Source: Stercorarius parasiticus (taxonomy: Eukaryota > Chordata > Aves > Charadriiformes > Stercorariidae). From it: 64,000 nt of DNA. Below, piece by piece: positions 9,265 through 18,260 of this stretch (positions are counted from its first letter, which is position 1; each line of letters opens with the position of its first letter). Where the stretch lies: contig VWZL01005124.1 of the NCBI GenBank assembly GCA_013396915.1, positions 15,848 to 79,847 of the forward strand, in the 5' to 3' direction. The translations under genes were made by a program, and so were the position numbers. The notes under the pieces were generated by a model that was given only the letters and a program-made list of their open reading frames with translations, did not search any database and was not told the DNA's origin.

Positions 9265-9450
9265 CGGCAAAGCTCTGCAAACAGCACCGATAAAATTGTT
9301 CCTCAAATACCATAAAGCAGGCTTAGGTTTAAGGAATCTCACTCGAAAGACGGTTCCCCGCATACATTTCACGGGCTCGAGCGGCATCGTTAATCCCGAG
9401 GAATCATGTACTTTGCATCTGCATTTGCCATTCAGATGTGCGGCACAGCA
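9265..9450. promoter_or_regulatory. candidate conserved non-coding element
   Basis: Contains GATAAAATTG, retained CpGs (CTCGAGCGGCATCG), and CTTTGCATCTGCATTTGCC with POU-like ATTTGC/TTTGCAT cores. Mixed composition with preserved CpGs in a non-CpG-island context suggests constraint. Not confirmed. Confidence 0.35.
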
Positions 9451-9604
9451 GGAGGCTGTGCGTCCTTTGCTGGGGCTGGGGAGAGGGGGCTTGGTGCCCT
9501 CCTGCTATGCCAGGGCTGCCGACGTGCGGCATCCTACCCATGCCATGGACCCAACAGCAGAGCAGGAGCCGGGGCTGTCTGCTTCCCCGACGTGGCTGCC
9601 AAGC
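9451..9604. other. GC-rich spacer
   Basis: Short GC-rich spacer between two AT-rich islands. Nothing is recognised. Confidence 0.35.
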
Positions 9605-9760
9605 ACTGGGAAGGAGTTGCTGGTTTATCTGATATGATTTAATCAGCCCTATAATTAGATTAATTTGTTGATTTGATAGCAACCCATTTCTCGCCATTAG
9701 ATTTGTTTATGTGTGTTTTATGCTTCGGTTTGGCAAATAAAATAGGAACTGAGGAGGTGG
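9605..9760. promoter_or_regulatory. AT-rich island with a paired-type homeodomain dimer site
   Basis: TAATTAGATTAATT at 9652-9665 contains a P3 dimer site (TAAT, three bases, ATTA) of the paired homeodomain class. Around it lie ATCTGATATG, TTAATCAG and TTTGTTTATG (FOX-like). The same 14-mer recurs at 21570-21583 in another island. Strong enhancer-like composition, with no coding potential. Confidence 0.42.
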
Positions 9761-9847
9761 GAAAGTCCCTCCATGTGCCCATGCTCTGCCCCTGTAAAGA
9801 GCTCTGGCTGGAGATGTGTGTCCTGGGGCCCTGCTGGCTCCTGGTGT

Positions 9848-9904
9848 GGGGCAGGAATGGGCAGAAACGGGCAGGAATGGGCAGGAACAGGCAGGATGGG
9901 CAGC
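9848..9904. repeat. 10-bp tandem repeat
   Basis: About five copies of GGGCAGGAAT with variants GGGCAGAAAC and GGGCAGGAAC. Short local minisatellite. Confidence 0.8.
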
Positions 9905-10779
9905 TGTAGGGCTGCCACCGCAGGGGGAACAGTCTGCCACGGGGAAGGCGCATCTCTATGGAGGCAGCCAGGGGGGATGGGAGTACCCGGGATGGTCCTC
10001 GTGGCAGGAGGCACACCATACCCTGGGCTGGGCTTAGGGGACTGGCCACAGAAGTCTCCCCTCTGTCCTGGGGTGTTTTGCAGACCCTGGTTCTGCTTGC
10101 CAAAGCACGTTGCCTTTTGGTTTGAGCTGGTCTGAACCCGCTGCATTGTTTCCCTTGTGTCGGAAGAGCAGCTGCAGCCGGGCACACCCCACTCACCTCC
10201 CTGCATCCTTGAAGCAGCATCACCTTAAAGGCAAAAAAATAAAAAAAACCACAAAACCTGCTTGTTTGAGGAGGGAGTAGATGGGCTGTGGAGTATGTTG
10301 CAAAACAGAGGATGCTCGTGCCCAATCAGCAAGGCAGGGGGAAGAGAAGGCTTCGTAAAAGCTTTGCTGGCCCCTCCGGGCTCTGTTGCCAGCTCCCCCG
10401 GCCAGGCAGCATGGCACGGTGGCCAGCCGCTGCTGGGGACGGATGCGGATGGATGCGGCCCTCGTGTCTCTTTCAGCTATGGGCTATGAGCAGCTCCATG
10501 CTGCTGCGTGCCCCACCTGCCCCCCATCAGATCTTTCCATGAAGGAAGGGGCAGCTCCACAGGAGCAGGATGAGTCCCGACCCTCCTCCTCCTCCTCCTT
10601 GCTGCTCTCCCAGGGAGACAACTGCTTGGCCACGGTAGCCCTTGCCACCGTGCTCAGGGCCACCTCTGCGGCAGGTTGCCCCTTCATCTCGCTGCCAGCA
10701 AACGTGGCATCGCCATTAGCCGGGCCGGCAACCGCCCCTTCCTGGCTGCCATGGGGTCGGGCTGAATTCCCGGGCTGAA
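9905..10779. other. GC-rich unique sequence
   Basis: Single-copy DNA with a short CTC/CCT triplet run near 10583-10598 and an A-rich run near 10235-10250. Overlapping frames on both strands have no recognised product. Confidence 0.4.
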
Positions 10780-11410
10780 CAATTAAAATTAAAAATAATG
10801 ATTTTGGAGAGGAGCGTGGCAGGCTGGGGGAAGGCAGGCAGGAGAAAGGAAGGCAGGAGAGACGTGGAACGAGCGTGAAGGTTTGCTGGAGAAGCCAGAG
10901 TGAGGAGCTCTTTGATGGGCAGCTCCTTTGATCAGAGATCTGAATATAGCCCTCACGTTTCCCCTGTGTGAGCCCGCCACCTAATTACCAAACGGCAGGG
11001 TCGCTTTGAGTCCTCGTCACGTTGCCGTAATAGATTTCACCGTGTCCAGCCTGGAGAAGGACATCGATTCTCCCCACAGCCGCAGACTCATGCTAAACAT
11101 TGCGTCCTATCGATTTTTTCTCCCCCCGTTTCCCTTTTTCCTTTTTCTTTTTTTTTTTAAAGAATTTTCTTTATTTTCATTAAATCATTAATCAGGGAGA
11201 AATCTACATTTTTATCATTTCAATGGCTGGAGAGGAAGTGAGGAAAGTTATATTGCCATAGAAACCGTTCCCTACCATTCTCAGCCTCCGAGCAGTCCCT
11301 CTTGTGCTGTCTCTTGTCAAAAGGCGTAATTGTTGCTCCTGATCTTCACTGCTCAATTAGCAGTGATGTCTCCCTTCAAGTTAATTGCTGGAGATGGGAG
11401 GAAGTAGGAC
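10780..11410. promoter_or_regulatory. large candidate conserved non-coding block
   Basis: One of the longest low-GC blocks in the first half of the window. It has CAATTAAAATTAAAAATAATG at the left edge, CTAATTACCAA at 10981-10991, a T-rich run at 11128-11160, ATTAAATCATTAATCAGG, GTTATATTGCCATAGAAACC, and a perfect hairpin (8-bp arms, 5-base CAATT loop) at 11346-11366. The density of homeodomain cores is high. The T-rich run could be an old retroposon tail, but no element body is visible. Regulatory function is inferred. Confidence 0.42.
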
Positions 11411-11923
11411 AAATGTAACCTTTTAGATGAAAAGATCTCTCCCCCTGCCCCCCTTCCCTGCCTTTCCTCGCCTGCATGCACTCAAGGGCCCCTCTGCAGT
11501 GAGCTACGGTGGAGGGGAGGCAGGGCAGGAGTTGTGGGCTCCATCGTTTCCGCACAGCACTGGGCTGGGGACCCCTCTTCATCCTCCTCATCCTTTTCTC
11601 CATGGCAGGACCCCTCTCTGTCCCCCCACCTTGTTTCCCTCTGCCTCTTCCAGCAGCGTCGCTGCCAGCTCAGCCTCTCCCCAGCCACCTCCATGCCACT
11701 GGTGTCACCCACCCCAGCATCTCCTGGACTGCAGCAACCCTTGTGGATGCTCTGGGCTTGCTGATCCAGCTCAGATGGCATGGGCTTACGCTGCAGCAGA
11801 GCTAGGATGGCCCCTCCTGCAACACCACCACTGCCGCTTGGTGGGTTCACAGCCATGGGGTGGCTGTTGGCCAGGAGCAGGGAGGACCCTTGCACGTGCC
11901 CAGGACTAAAAATTGGTGGCAAA
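11411..11923. other. GC-rich unique sequence
   Basis: Single-copy C/T-rich DNA upstream of a CR1 copy. Frames on both strands extend into the CR1. No exon is recognised. Confidence 0.4.
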
Positions 11924-11924
11924 G

Positions 11925-12110
11925 CCAGTTTGCCTCTCAGGTTGCCCAGAGAGGTGGTGGCGACCCCATTCATGGAGACATTCAGGGCCAGGCTTGATGA
12001 GGCTCTGAGCAATCTGATTTGGTTGAAGATGTCCCTGCTTACTGGAGGGGGGTGGACTAGATGGCCTTTAAGGGTCCCTTCCAGCCCAACACATTCTATG
12101 ATTCTATGAA
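11925..12110 (+). mobile_element. CR1 LINE, 5'-truncated, 3' end
   Basis: Matches the CR1 3' terminal region in order: GTTGCCCAGAGAGGTGGTGG, a GAGACATTCAGGGCCAGGCT block, GGTGGACTAGATGGCC, CTTCCAGCCCAACA, then the ATTCTATGATTCTATGA tail at about 12092-12108. Only the last 185 bp or so is present, typical 5' truncation. It is divergent (GTCCCTGCTTACTGG in place of the common form), so not recent. No target duplication could be defined by eye. Confidence 0.92.
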
Positions 12111-14359
12111 ACAGGGCTGAGTGTGGAGGGTCTAGATGGGAAAACAAAGCAATGAGTCTTTCTTCTTGCAGAAATAAACCGTAGAACACCAGTGCAGCTC
12201 ACAAACCTGTTTGATAGGAGCTGTGACCCCGGGCAGGAGGAGAGCTCGGAGATGCTGCCTGGGCAGAGGGTTTTTTTCAGCCTCGAGGGAAGCCAGACAG
12301 GCAAGACAATACATTAAGGAGCGGAGAAGTGTGGCAGCTGCCTGTACTTTTGTAGTCCAAAGAAGAGCCCTTAAACAATGACTAGAGTGCTTGTAAGACA
12401 TAAATCACCCCAACCAGGCACCGTGTGGAGGTCACAGACCCACGCGGTGCTGCCAAGTGTCTGCAGCAGCCTGGGCGGGCAGCAGCAGCAGCGGGGACAG
12501 GCAGGGACAGAGTCCCAAGAGTCACACCAAAGTGGGAACAAGGCAGCCTGGCCAAAGCAGTGGCACAGGGACCCCCTCCCCAGGTACCAGCTAATGAAAC
12601 AAATGAGCTCTTGAAGCTCAGGACGATGGTGAAGGCAATGGGGACAGCTGATTAACAGCAGCAGATGGAGGGCGTGAGGGCATCCGAAGAGTTGTTGGGC
12701 AACCAGGAGCTGGATGCAAGGAAAGAGGATGTCACCACCCACAGGGGACACTGGGGCACCCTGTCAACCCTGGAAGACCACTGAGAAGGTCCAGGGCAGA
12801 TCCAGCTAGCAGAGGCTGACAGCAAGGAGAGCTGATATTGCCTTAGGACAGTCCTTTGCTCCAGACCTGCTGTCCCCAGCTGACTATTTTGGGTAATAAC
12901 CCAATTGTGATGTCCCCAGCCATCCTGAAGCACCCTTGCTCTGGGGTTTTCTTGGTGGTGGTGGGATTGCGACAGCTACATGCACCTTTGAGGGTTGTCC
13001 CCTCCTGCAGCAGTGACAGGGGAGAGGTGTCATCGATGTCCTCGGGCACCTCTTTGCCTTTCTGTGACATCTCGCCTGCAAGGATACCGCTGCTCCGAAT
13101 TGACCCGGAGCAGGAAGAGCCCTCACATCCCACACTGCCTCCACCTGAGCTGCATCACAGGGGGTCCCAGCTAACCAAGGACAGCCAGGATAGAAGGGAC
13201 TGGGTGGAAGGAGCCTCTCGTCCATCCTCTTTTTTAGAGCAACTCTGTTCCCAGTACTAGATGGCAGTTCATCCCTGTTCCTGCTCTTGGGTTTACAGCC
13301 GGTGGAGCTGGCTTGTTAATATTTGGGTAGACCTGTTGCACAGCAGAAAGGTTGGGAGCGAGATGTGACGGTGGTGAGGCCAGAAGAAATTGTGAAGCAA
13401 GGGGTGCCCTCGCCTTGAGATGATGGCAAGGGACATGGGCATCGCTGCTCACACCTTGAGCAGAGGCAGATGTTTGCCAACCCACAAAGCGATGGTCCTG
13501 ACCGCTGGTGGGCTTGGCCCCTCTGGCTGATCTCCTTCACCGTTCTGCAAAGTCAGACAGTAATTACTCATTTTCATCTCAGAGAGTGGGGATTGGGGGA
13601 GCCAATCTCATAAAGTGAGAACTAGGTTACCCTCCTGGCTCCCGTCACTCGCAAGATGTATTGCTGAGCAGATCTATCCTCAGAACCTGCTCTGTGGCAA
13701 TGTCCACCTTACTGGCCCAAGGCCACTATGTCTCTGCCTTGGATGCTCCTGCACCAAGCTCCTACTGCTCCAGTGCCGTGTGCCCTGGCTCCTCCTGGGC
13801 TTGCTTTGCAGATTCATGAGAAGGACCCACCCCACCACTGTGTATCAGTCCTGGGGCCACCTTGTAAACGCTGCCTTGGCCTCCACCTTCTCTAATGCCT
13901 GGGATGCTCCTTCTGTAATGCTGGAGATGCTCTGGAAAGTCATTAAGGCAGAAAAAAAAAGCCACGTGAGGCTGAAAAGAGGCATTCTGGGGGCTGAGCG
14001 CATGGAGGAATCACTCGAGGATGCTTCCCTGCGTGGAGGAGCACTTGTCTGGCCCCTTGGCTCCGGAAGGCACGGAGGAGCAATTGGCAAGCTGGGGCTC
14101 AGCTCCTGCTTCCCTTCCGCTGGATGCAAACAAGCCCTTAACATTTAAGCAAGTGCCTCTGCTTGTGGAGACACGCGGGGTGCCGAGTGCGCTCTTCAGC
14201 GCACCTTGTGACTCAACGCCCTCTGTGAGAAGGTCAGGGAGGAGGATGGTGGGGAGAAGAGCACCCAAAGGCACCGGGCGGCTCCTTTCCTGGTGGCGAA
14301 GGTGAGGATGCCCATCATCCTGCTACCTGGGCCCCACCGCCATCCCCCCGGCTCCGCCG
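12111..14359. other. unique sequence, no gene recognised
   Basis: About 2.2 kb of single-copy DNA of balanced to moderate GC content. Includes a small AT-rich patch, CAGTAATTACTCATTTTCATC, at about 13557-13577 and an A-rich run at 13950-13961. A 177-codon frame at 13615-14148 has no recognisable domain and is overlapped by minus-strand frames. I could not support any splice-bounded exon. Confidence 0.4.
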
Positions 14360-14585
14360 CTCCTGCCACGGCTGCAATTAAATCTTGCCCCTGAACGCTG
14401 CATTAATGTCAAGTTTGCATCTGATTTCCCCTGTGCCAGGTAAGGAGGGGCCAGCAGGCTTGGAGAAGGATCACACGTGGCAGCTTTTAATAGAAACCCG
14501 CCCGCCTGTCACTGGCTTCTCATCATTCCTCTTGAAACATTTGCTAATTACCAACAAGCTGGTGTTTGCGCTTCGGGTGTGACGT
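14360..14585. promoter_or_regulatory. candidate conserved non-coding element
   Basis: Contains CTGCAATTAAATC, GCATTAATGTCAAG, CTTTTAATAG and TTGCTAATTACCAACAAGC. The 11-mer CTAATTACCAA at 14544-14554 is shared with 10981-10991. Homeodomain-core-rich block with retained CpGs at its edges. Not confirmed by alignment. Confidence 0.38.
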
Positions 14586-15974
14586 TCCCCTCTGCAGCCC
14601 TTCTCCCCCTCCTCCTGGTCCGCACCCAAGCCAGCAGCAGTGCTTGAGGGGCTTTGGGGAAGGTGGGACTTGCAGGGTGGGCTCCAGAAGGGCTGGTTCC
14701 TTCTGGTGATGGACCCGGGGGTGAGTGGAAAACAGCTCCCTCCAGTTGCGCTCTCCTTGGGCGCATCCCTTCCTGTTTTTGGGGAAGGATGGCTCCTCTG
14801 GAAGTGTCTGGAGAGTTAGATCTGATGAGTTGGGGCTTTGGGATCACACCAGCCACCGCTTCCCACCCTGGTGATGCTCTCCTGGACCAGGACACCACAT
14901 CCACCAGCTCTGCCTGGGCAAGACGTGCACCCCTGCACCAGGGTCAGCCTGCCCCACTCATCACCCCTTTGGAGCCTTACCATGGGTTGTGCCCAAGCTC
15001 CTGGGGACATCATGACTTGAATGGTGGCACATGTCAACAGCTCTCCTCTCCCAGTTGCTTCCTGTGCTCTGGAGGGCTGGGAGATGATGAGCATAGCGGG
15101 GCAGGGGTGGGATGGAGACCTGCTGCCAGTGATGCTTGGTGGGGACTGAGAGAGCCTGTCCTCAGGGGCTCTGATCCCATGGGACATCTCCTTCGCCTTT
15201 CATACTGTGTTTGGCATCCCTCCTGGGGCAGGGTGAGCCAAGGGGCTGAGGGGAGGCGTGGGACAGGAGAAGACAGGGTTGGGAAAGGGGCTGGAGACTT
15301 GTCTGAGTGGGTGTCCCAAGGAGGTGCAATCTGAACAGCCTCCTGCCCCTCTCTTACCCCAAGCACCGGGTCTCGCATGTTGCCCCATGGAGGCCACACC
15401 CTCCTTGTGCCAAGTTTGCTGTGGCAGTGAGTGCTCAAGCATCACCTCATGGCATGCAGAGCCTGGAGAGGGGGGGATATTTGCTGAGCCCAGTTCCACC
15501 ATTCCAAGTGCAGGAATGCCACTCGGGACACCCCCCAAGCTGGGGTCACCTTCACCCCCAAGGGTTCCTCCTGGTCTATGCCAGCCCTGGCAGGTCCCTG
15601 CTCCCCTGCACGTCCTAGCCACATGCAGAGCCCCGTGTGTCTCCAGTGGGTTTCTACCCATGGGGTCTCCGGTGGCTCAGAAATGCTCCTTTTACCCCAC
15701 TACAATCTGCTTCCCTCCTCTCCCCGGCACTAGGGATGGTGATGGGGTGGGAGAAGCAGGGGAGCTATACCGGAGAACACACCCCCCNATGCGGAGGCTG
15801 CCACGGTGCTGGCAGGTGGAAAGGGGCCAAGGCAGGTGCCTGGCTGGCCCGGGGGGAGCCCACCCGGCATGGGGAGAGGCACCCCAAGGCATCCAACTCC
15901 CCGGGGACTGGCCAGCTCCTGCTGCCACCCAGCTGAGTGACAGCTCCCATCCCCCCCCAGCCCACCTCCCCCCT
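14586..15974. other. GC-rich unique sequence with one ambiguous base
   Basis: Single-copy DNA. Position 15787 is N inside a run of C, so the frames crossing it cannot be trusted. Multiple frames overlap on both strands without a recognised family. Confidence 0.45.
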
Positions 15975-16215
15975 TGTCAATCCACTGGGGAATTATTTAT
16001 CCTGACAATAGCAATTGTCTGCACGGGCCCTTCCCCCTCCCCAACACCTACCCCAACAAAGGAAATCATCCTGATATGAAAGGGAAAATTAAATTACCCC
16101 AATAAAGACTTAGTGCTGCTTTAATGACATCACCAGACTCAGGCGCTAATTAGCTGAGTACAAAGGAAGCTAAATGTGAAAACGTGAATTTTTGTTCCCT
16201 TTTCTCCTGTCGTAG
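15975..16215. promoter_or_regulatory. candidate conserved element with SOX-dimer-like palindrome
   Basis: GACAAT-AGCA-ATTGTC at 16004-16019 is an inverted pair of SOX core sites separated by 4 bases, the arrangement used by SOXE dimers. The block also holds AAAATTAAATTACCCC, TTTAATGACATCA and GCGCTAATTAGCTGAG. High motif density and AT-rich composition with sharp borders suggest an enhancer. Confidence 0.42.
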
Positions 16216-16505
16216 AATCTCGAGAGTGGGAGTCTTGGCAGGCATGGCAGGAGGAGATGCTCCTGCCCGGCCAGGCGACTGTGGGCGTGTGCCAGGCTCC
16301 AGCAGCGGGGGGAAGAACTCCCTAAGGTTTTGGGAGATGCCTATAGCAGCTGGGGCCCGTTTGGATCTAGCCCAGGATCCCTGGGGTGCCAACACTTCAA
16401 TCCTGCTCCATGCATCCCTGGCCACCACAGTCTGCTGCTTGGCCTTGGGCATGCAGCTGCACGCTGCATTCCTCTTGCCCAGTTCACGCATCCATAACCT
16501 CACAT
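16216..16505. other. GC-rich unique sequence
   Basis: Spacer before the 57-bp minisatellite. Nothing is recognised. Confidence 0.35.
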
Positions 16506-16860
16506 GGTGTACTGCACTGCACTGCACTGCTCACACCTCCTGCAGTGAATGTGCACTACATGCACACATCTCCCTGCACTGCACGGCTCACACCTCCCAT
16601 GGTGTTTGTGCACTGCATCCATGCATCTTCCTGCGCTGCACTGCTCATACCTCCCATGGTGTGTGTGCACTGCATGCACACATCTCACCACACTGCACAG
16701 CTCTCACATCCCACAGTGAGCATGCACTGCATGCACGCATCTCCCTGCACTGCACTGCTCACACCTCCTGCAATGAGCGTGCGCTGCATCCATGCACCTC
16801 GCATGGCGTACCGCACTGCACTGCTCACATCTCCCATAGTGAGCGTGCACTGGATGCATA

Positions 16861-16915
16861 CATAGAATCCTAGAATTGCCTGGGTTGGAAAGGGACCTTT
16901 CAGATCTTGTAGTCC
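16861..16915 (-). mobile_element. CR1 3'-end fragment inside the minisatellite
   Basis: Antisense CR1 terminus: CATAGAATCCTAGAATTGCC, GGGTTGGAAAGGGACC and TTTCAGATCTTGTAGTCCA. Only about 55 bp, with minisatellite unit on both sides. Confidence 0.82.
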
Positions 16916-16969
16916 ATGCGCTGCACGGCTCAAACCTCCCATAGTGAGTGTGCACTGCATGCACACATA

Positions 16970-17014
16970 AAATCATAGAACTGCCTGAAAGGGACCTTTC
17001 AGATCATCGAGCCC
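16970..17014 (-). mobile_element. second CR1 3'-end fragment inside the minisatellite
   Basis: AAATCATAGAACTGCCTGA and AAGGGACCTTTCAGATCATC, the same CR1 segment as at 16861 but lacking the GGGTTGG block. It probably arose by tandem duplication of unit plus tail followed by a small deletion, although a separate insertion cannot be excluded. Confidence 0.75.
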
Positions 17015-17072
17015 ATGCCCTGCACCGCTCACACCTCCTGCAGTGAGCGTGCACTGCATCCACACACCTCGC

Positions 17073-17919
17073 ATTGCACGCTGCCACACAGAGACTTGCA
17101 GCTCATCACATACACACCACATGTCACAACATGTGCGGACTGCACCCGCAGCTCATACTGCACACACGGCACGGCCGATGACACTCACCCCAGGCCTGAT
17201 GGCACGCGCCTCACACGCTTGGTGTGCCCACTTCTCCCATGCACTCTGCACAGCCGCACCCCTTCACTGTGCACCTGCCTGGTGGGAGGAGGCGGCTCCC
17301 GCTGCACACACTGTGCGTACGCATCTCACACTGTGCGCAGTGCATGGCCCCTCGCTCCAGCTCCACATCCCCTTGCTCTGGGCAAGCATCTGCCAGGGGA
17401 GTGAGACCCCCAGGACAGTGTCAGCACCTCTCTCTGAGCCTTGCCGGAGCCAGCCGCCCTCCTTCCTCCCCACACCCGTCAAGGCATCATTTCTGTTTGC
17501 AGCTTACAGGCTTGGCCGCCTCCCGCGCAGGCAGCATGCACTGACATGTCCCGTGCCCCCCCCAGCATTGCTACAGACCCCTGCCCTGGACACCCTGGCC
17601 CGCAGCACTGGCAGCCACCTCGGCACCTGTCATCCTCCCAGGCAAGGACTTACCGGTGCAGCTACGCCGGTTTTCATCCAGTCCCGTCTGAATGGTGACA
17701 GCGCTGAGCAGCGCGACAGCCCCAGGGAGAGCTGGCAGCATCGCTGGAGCTGCTCGACCTGGGTCTGCCAGCGCTGCAGGGGGACCCTGCAAAGAGCCGT
17801 GGGACAGCGGGCCAAGGGGACCTACAGCAAACACCCAGCGACCCCCATCCCCATTGCTGCCCCATGGGACCAGAGCACGCTCAAACATCCTCCCAGGCTG
17901 GGAAAATGGGGACAGAGGG
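17073..17919. other. unique sequence, CA/TG-rich then GC-rich
   Basis: 17073-17350 is rich in CACA, TGTG and GCAC steps that look like decayed minisatellite. The rest is GC-rich single-copy DNA. A 316-codon frame from 17043 starts in the array and has no recognisable domain. Confidence 0.4.
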
Positions 17920-18260
17920 GGCATCTTTGCATCCGTTTATTTGCCTCCATATTTAGGGCTTCTTTTTCCCATTGGAGGTGCTGCTATATTTAATCCACAC
18001 ACACCCCTATAATTTCTGCCTCCGTGGGGCTGTGGTGGTGCAGAGGGGACTCCAGCAGGGGCACCAGAGCTGCCCGCAGGCACCGGGAGGCCGAGCAGCA
18101 GTGCGCTCCCACTCCCAGGAAGCAGTGTGTGTGTGTGGGGGGGGCTGCTAATACGTAAAGTCTCATTTTAATTAAAGCTTAAATTATCCAGAAAGCCAGG
18201 ATATTACTGCTTTCATCCCGAACCTCACCCCAGCCCCTCGGTCGGCACTCGCAGCCCCTC
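17920..18260. promoter_or_regulatory. AT-rich islands with a MEF2-type site
   Basis: CTATATTTAA at 17984-17993 fits the MEF2 consensus. CCATATTTAGG just upstream (17948-17958) resembles a CArG box but has seven rather than six A/T bases. A second island at 18150-18215 holds TTTTAATTAAAGCTTAAATT. Between them is a short GT run at 18127-18136. Muscle-type enhancer activity is one hypothesis. Confidence 0.35.

Larger units (their letters stand above)
16506..17072. repeat. 57-bp minisatellite with embedded CR1 tails
   Basis: Nine or so units, each with CTCACACCTCCCATGGTGTG, GTGCACTGCATGCACACATC and TCCCTGCACTGCACTG. The TCACACCTCC landmark recurs at 16531, 16588, 16645, about 16702 and 16759, exactly or nearly 57 bp apart, then at 16825, 16929 and 17029, where units are longer. 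The longer units carry CR1 3'-end sequence at 16861-16915 and 16970-17012. Frames across it are repeat artefacts. Confidence 0.88.

Noticed and set aside
11128..11160. Retroposon poly(A) tail in antisense
   Set aside because: T-rich run lacks an adjacent recognisable element body and target duplication.
14654..15334. 226-codon frame, considered as a possible exon
   Set aside because: No domain, opposing frames on the minus strand, and the neighbouring frame crosses an N at 15787.
17948..17958. CArG box (SRF site) CCATATTTAGG
   Set aside because: The core has seven A/T bases between CC and GG rather than six, so it does not meet the consensus.
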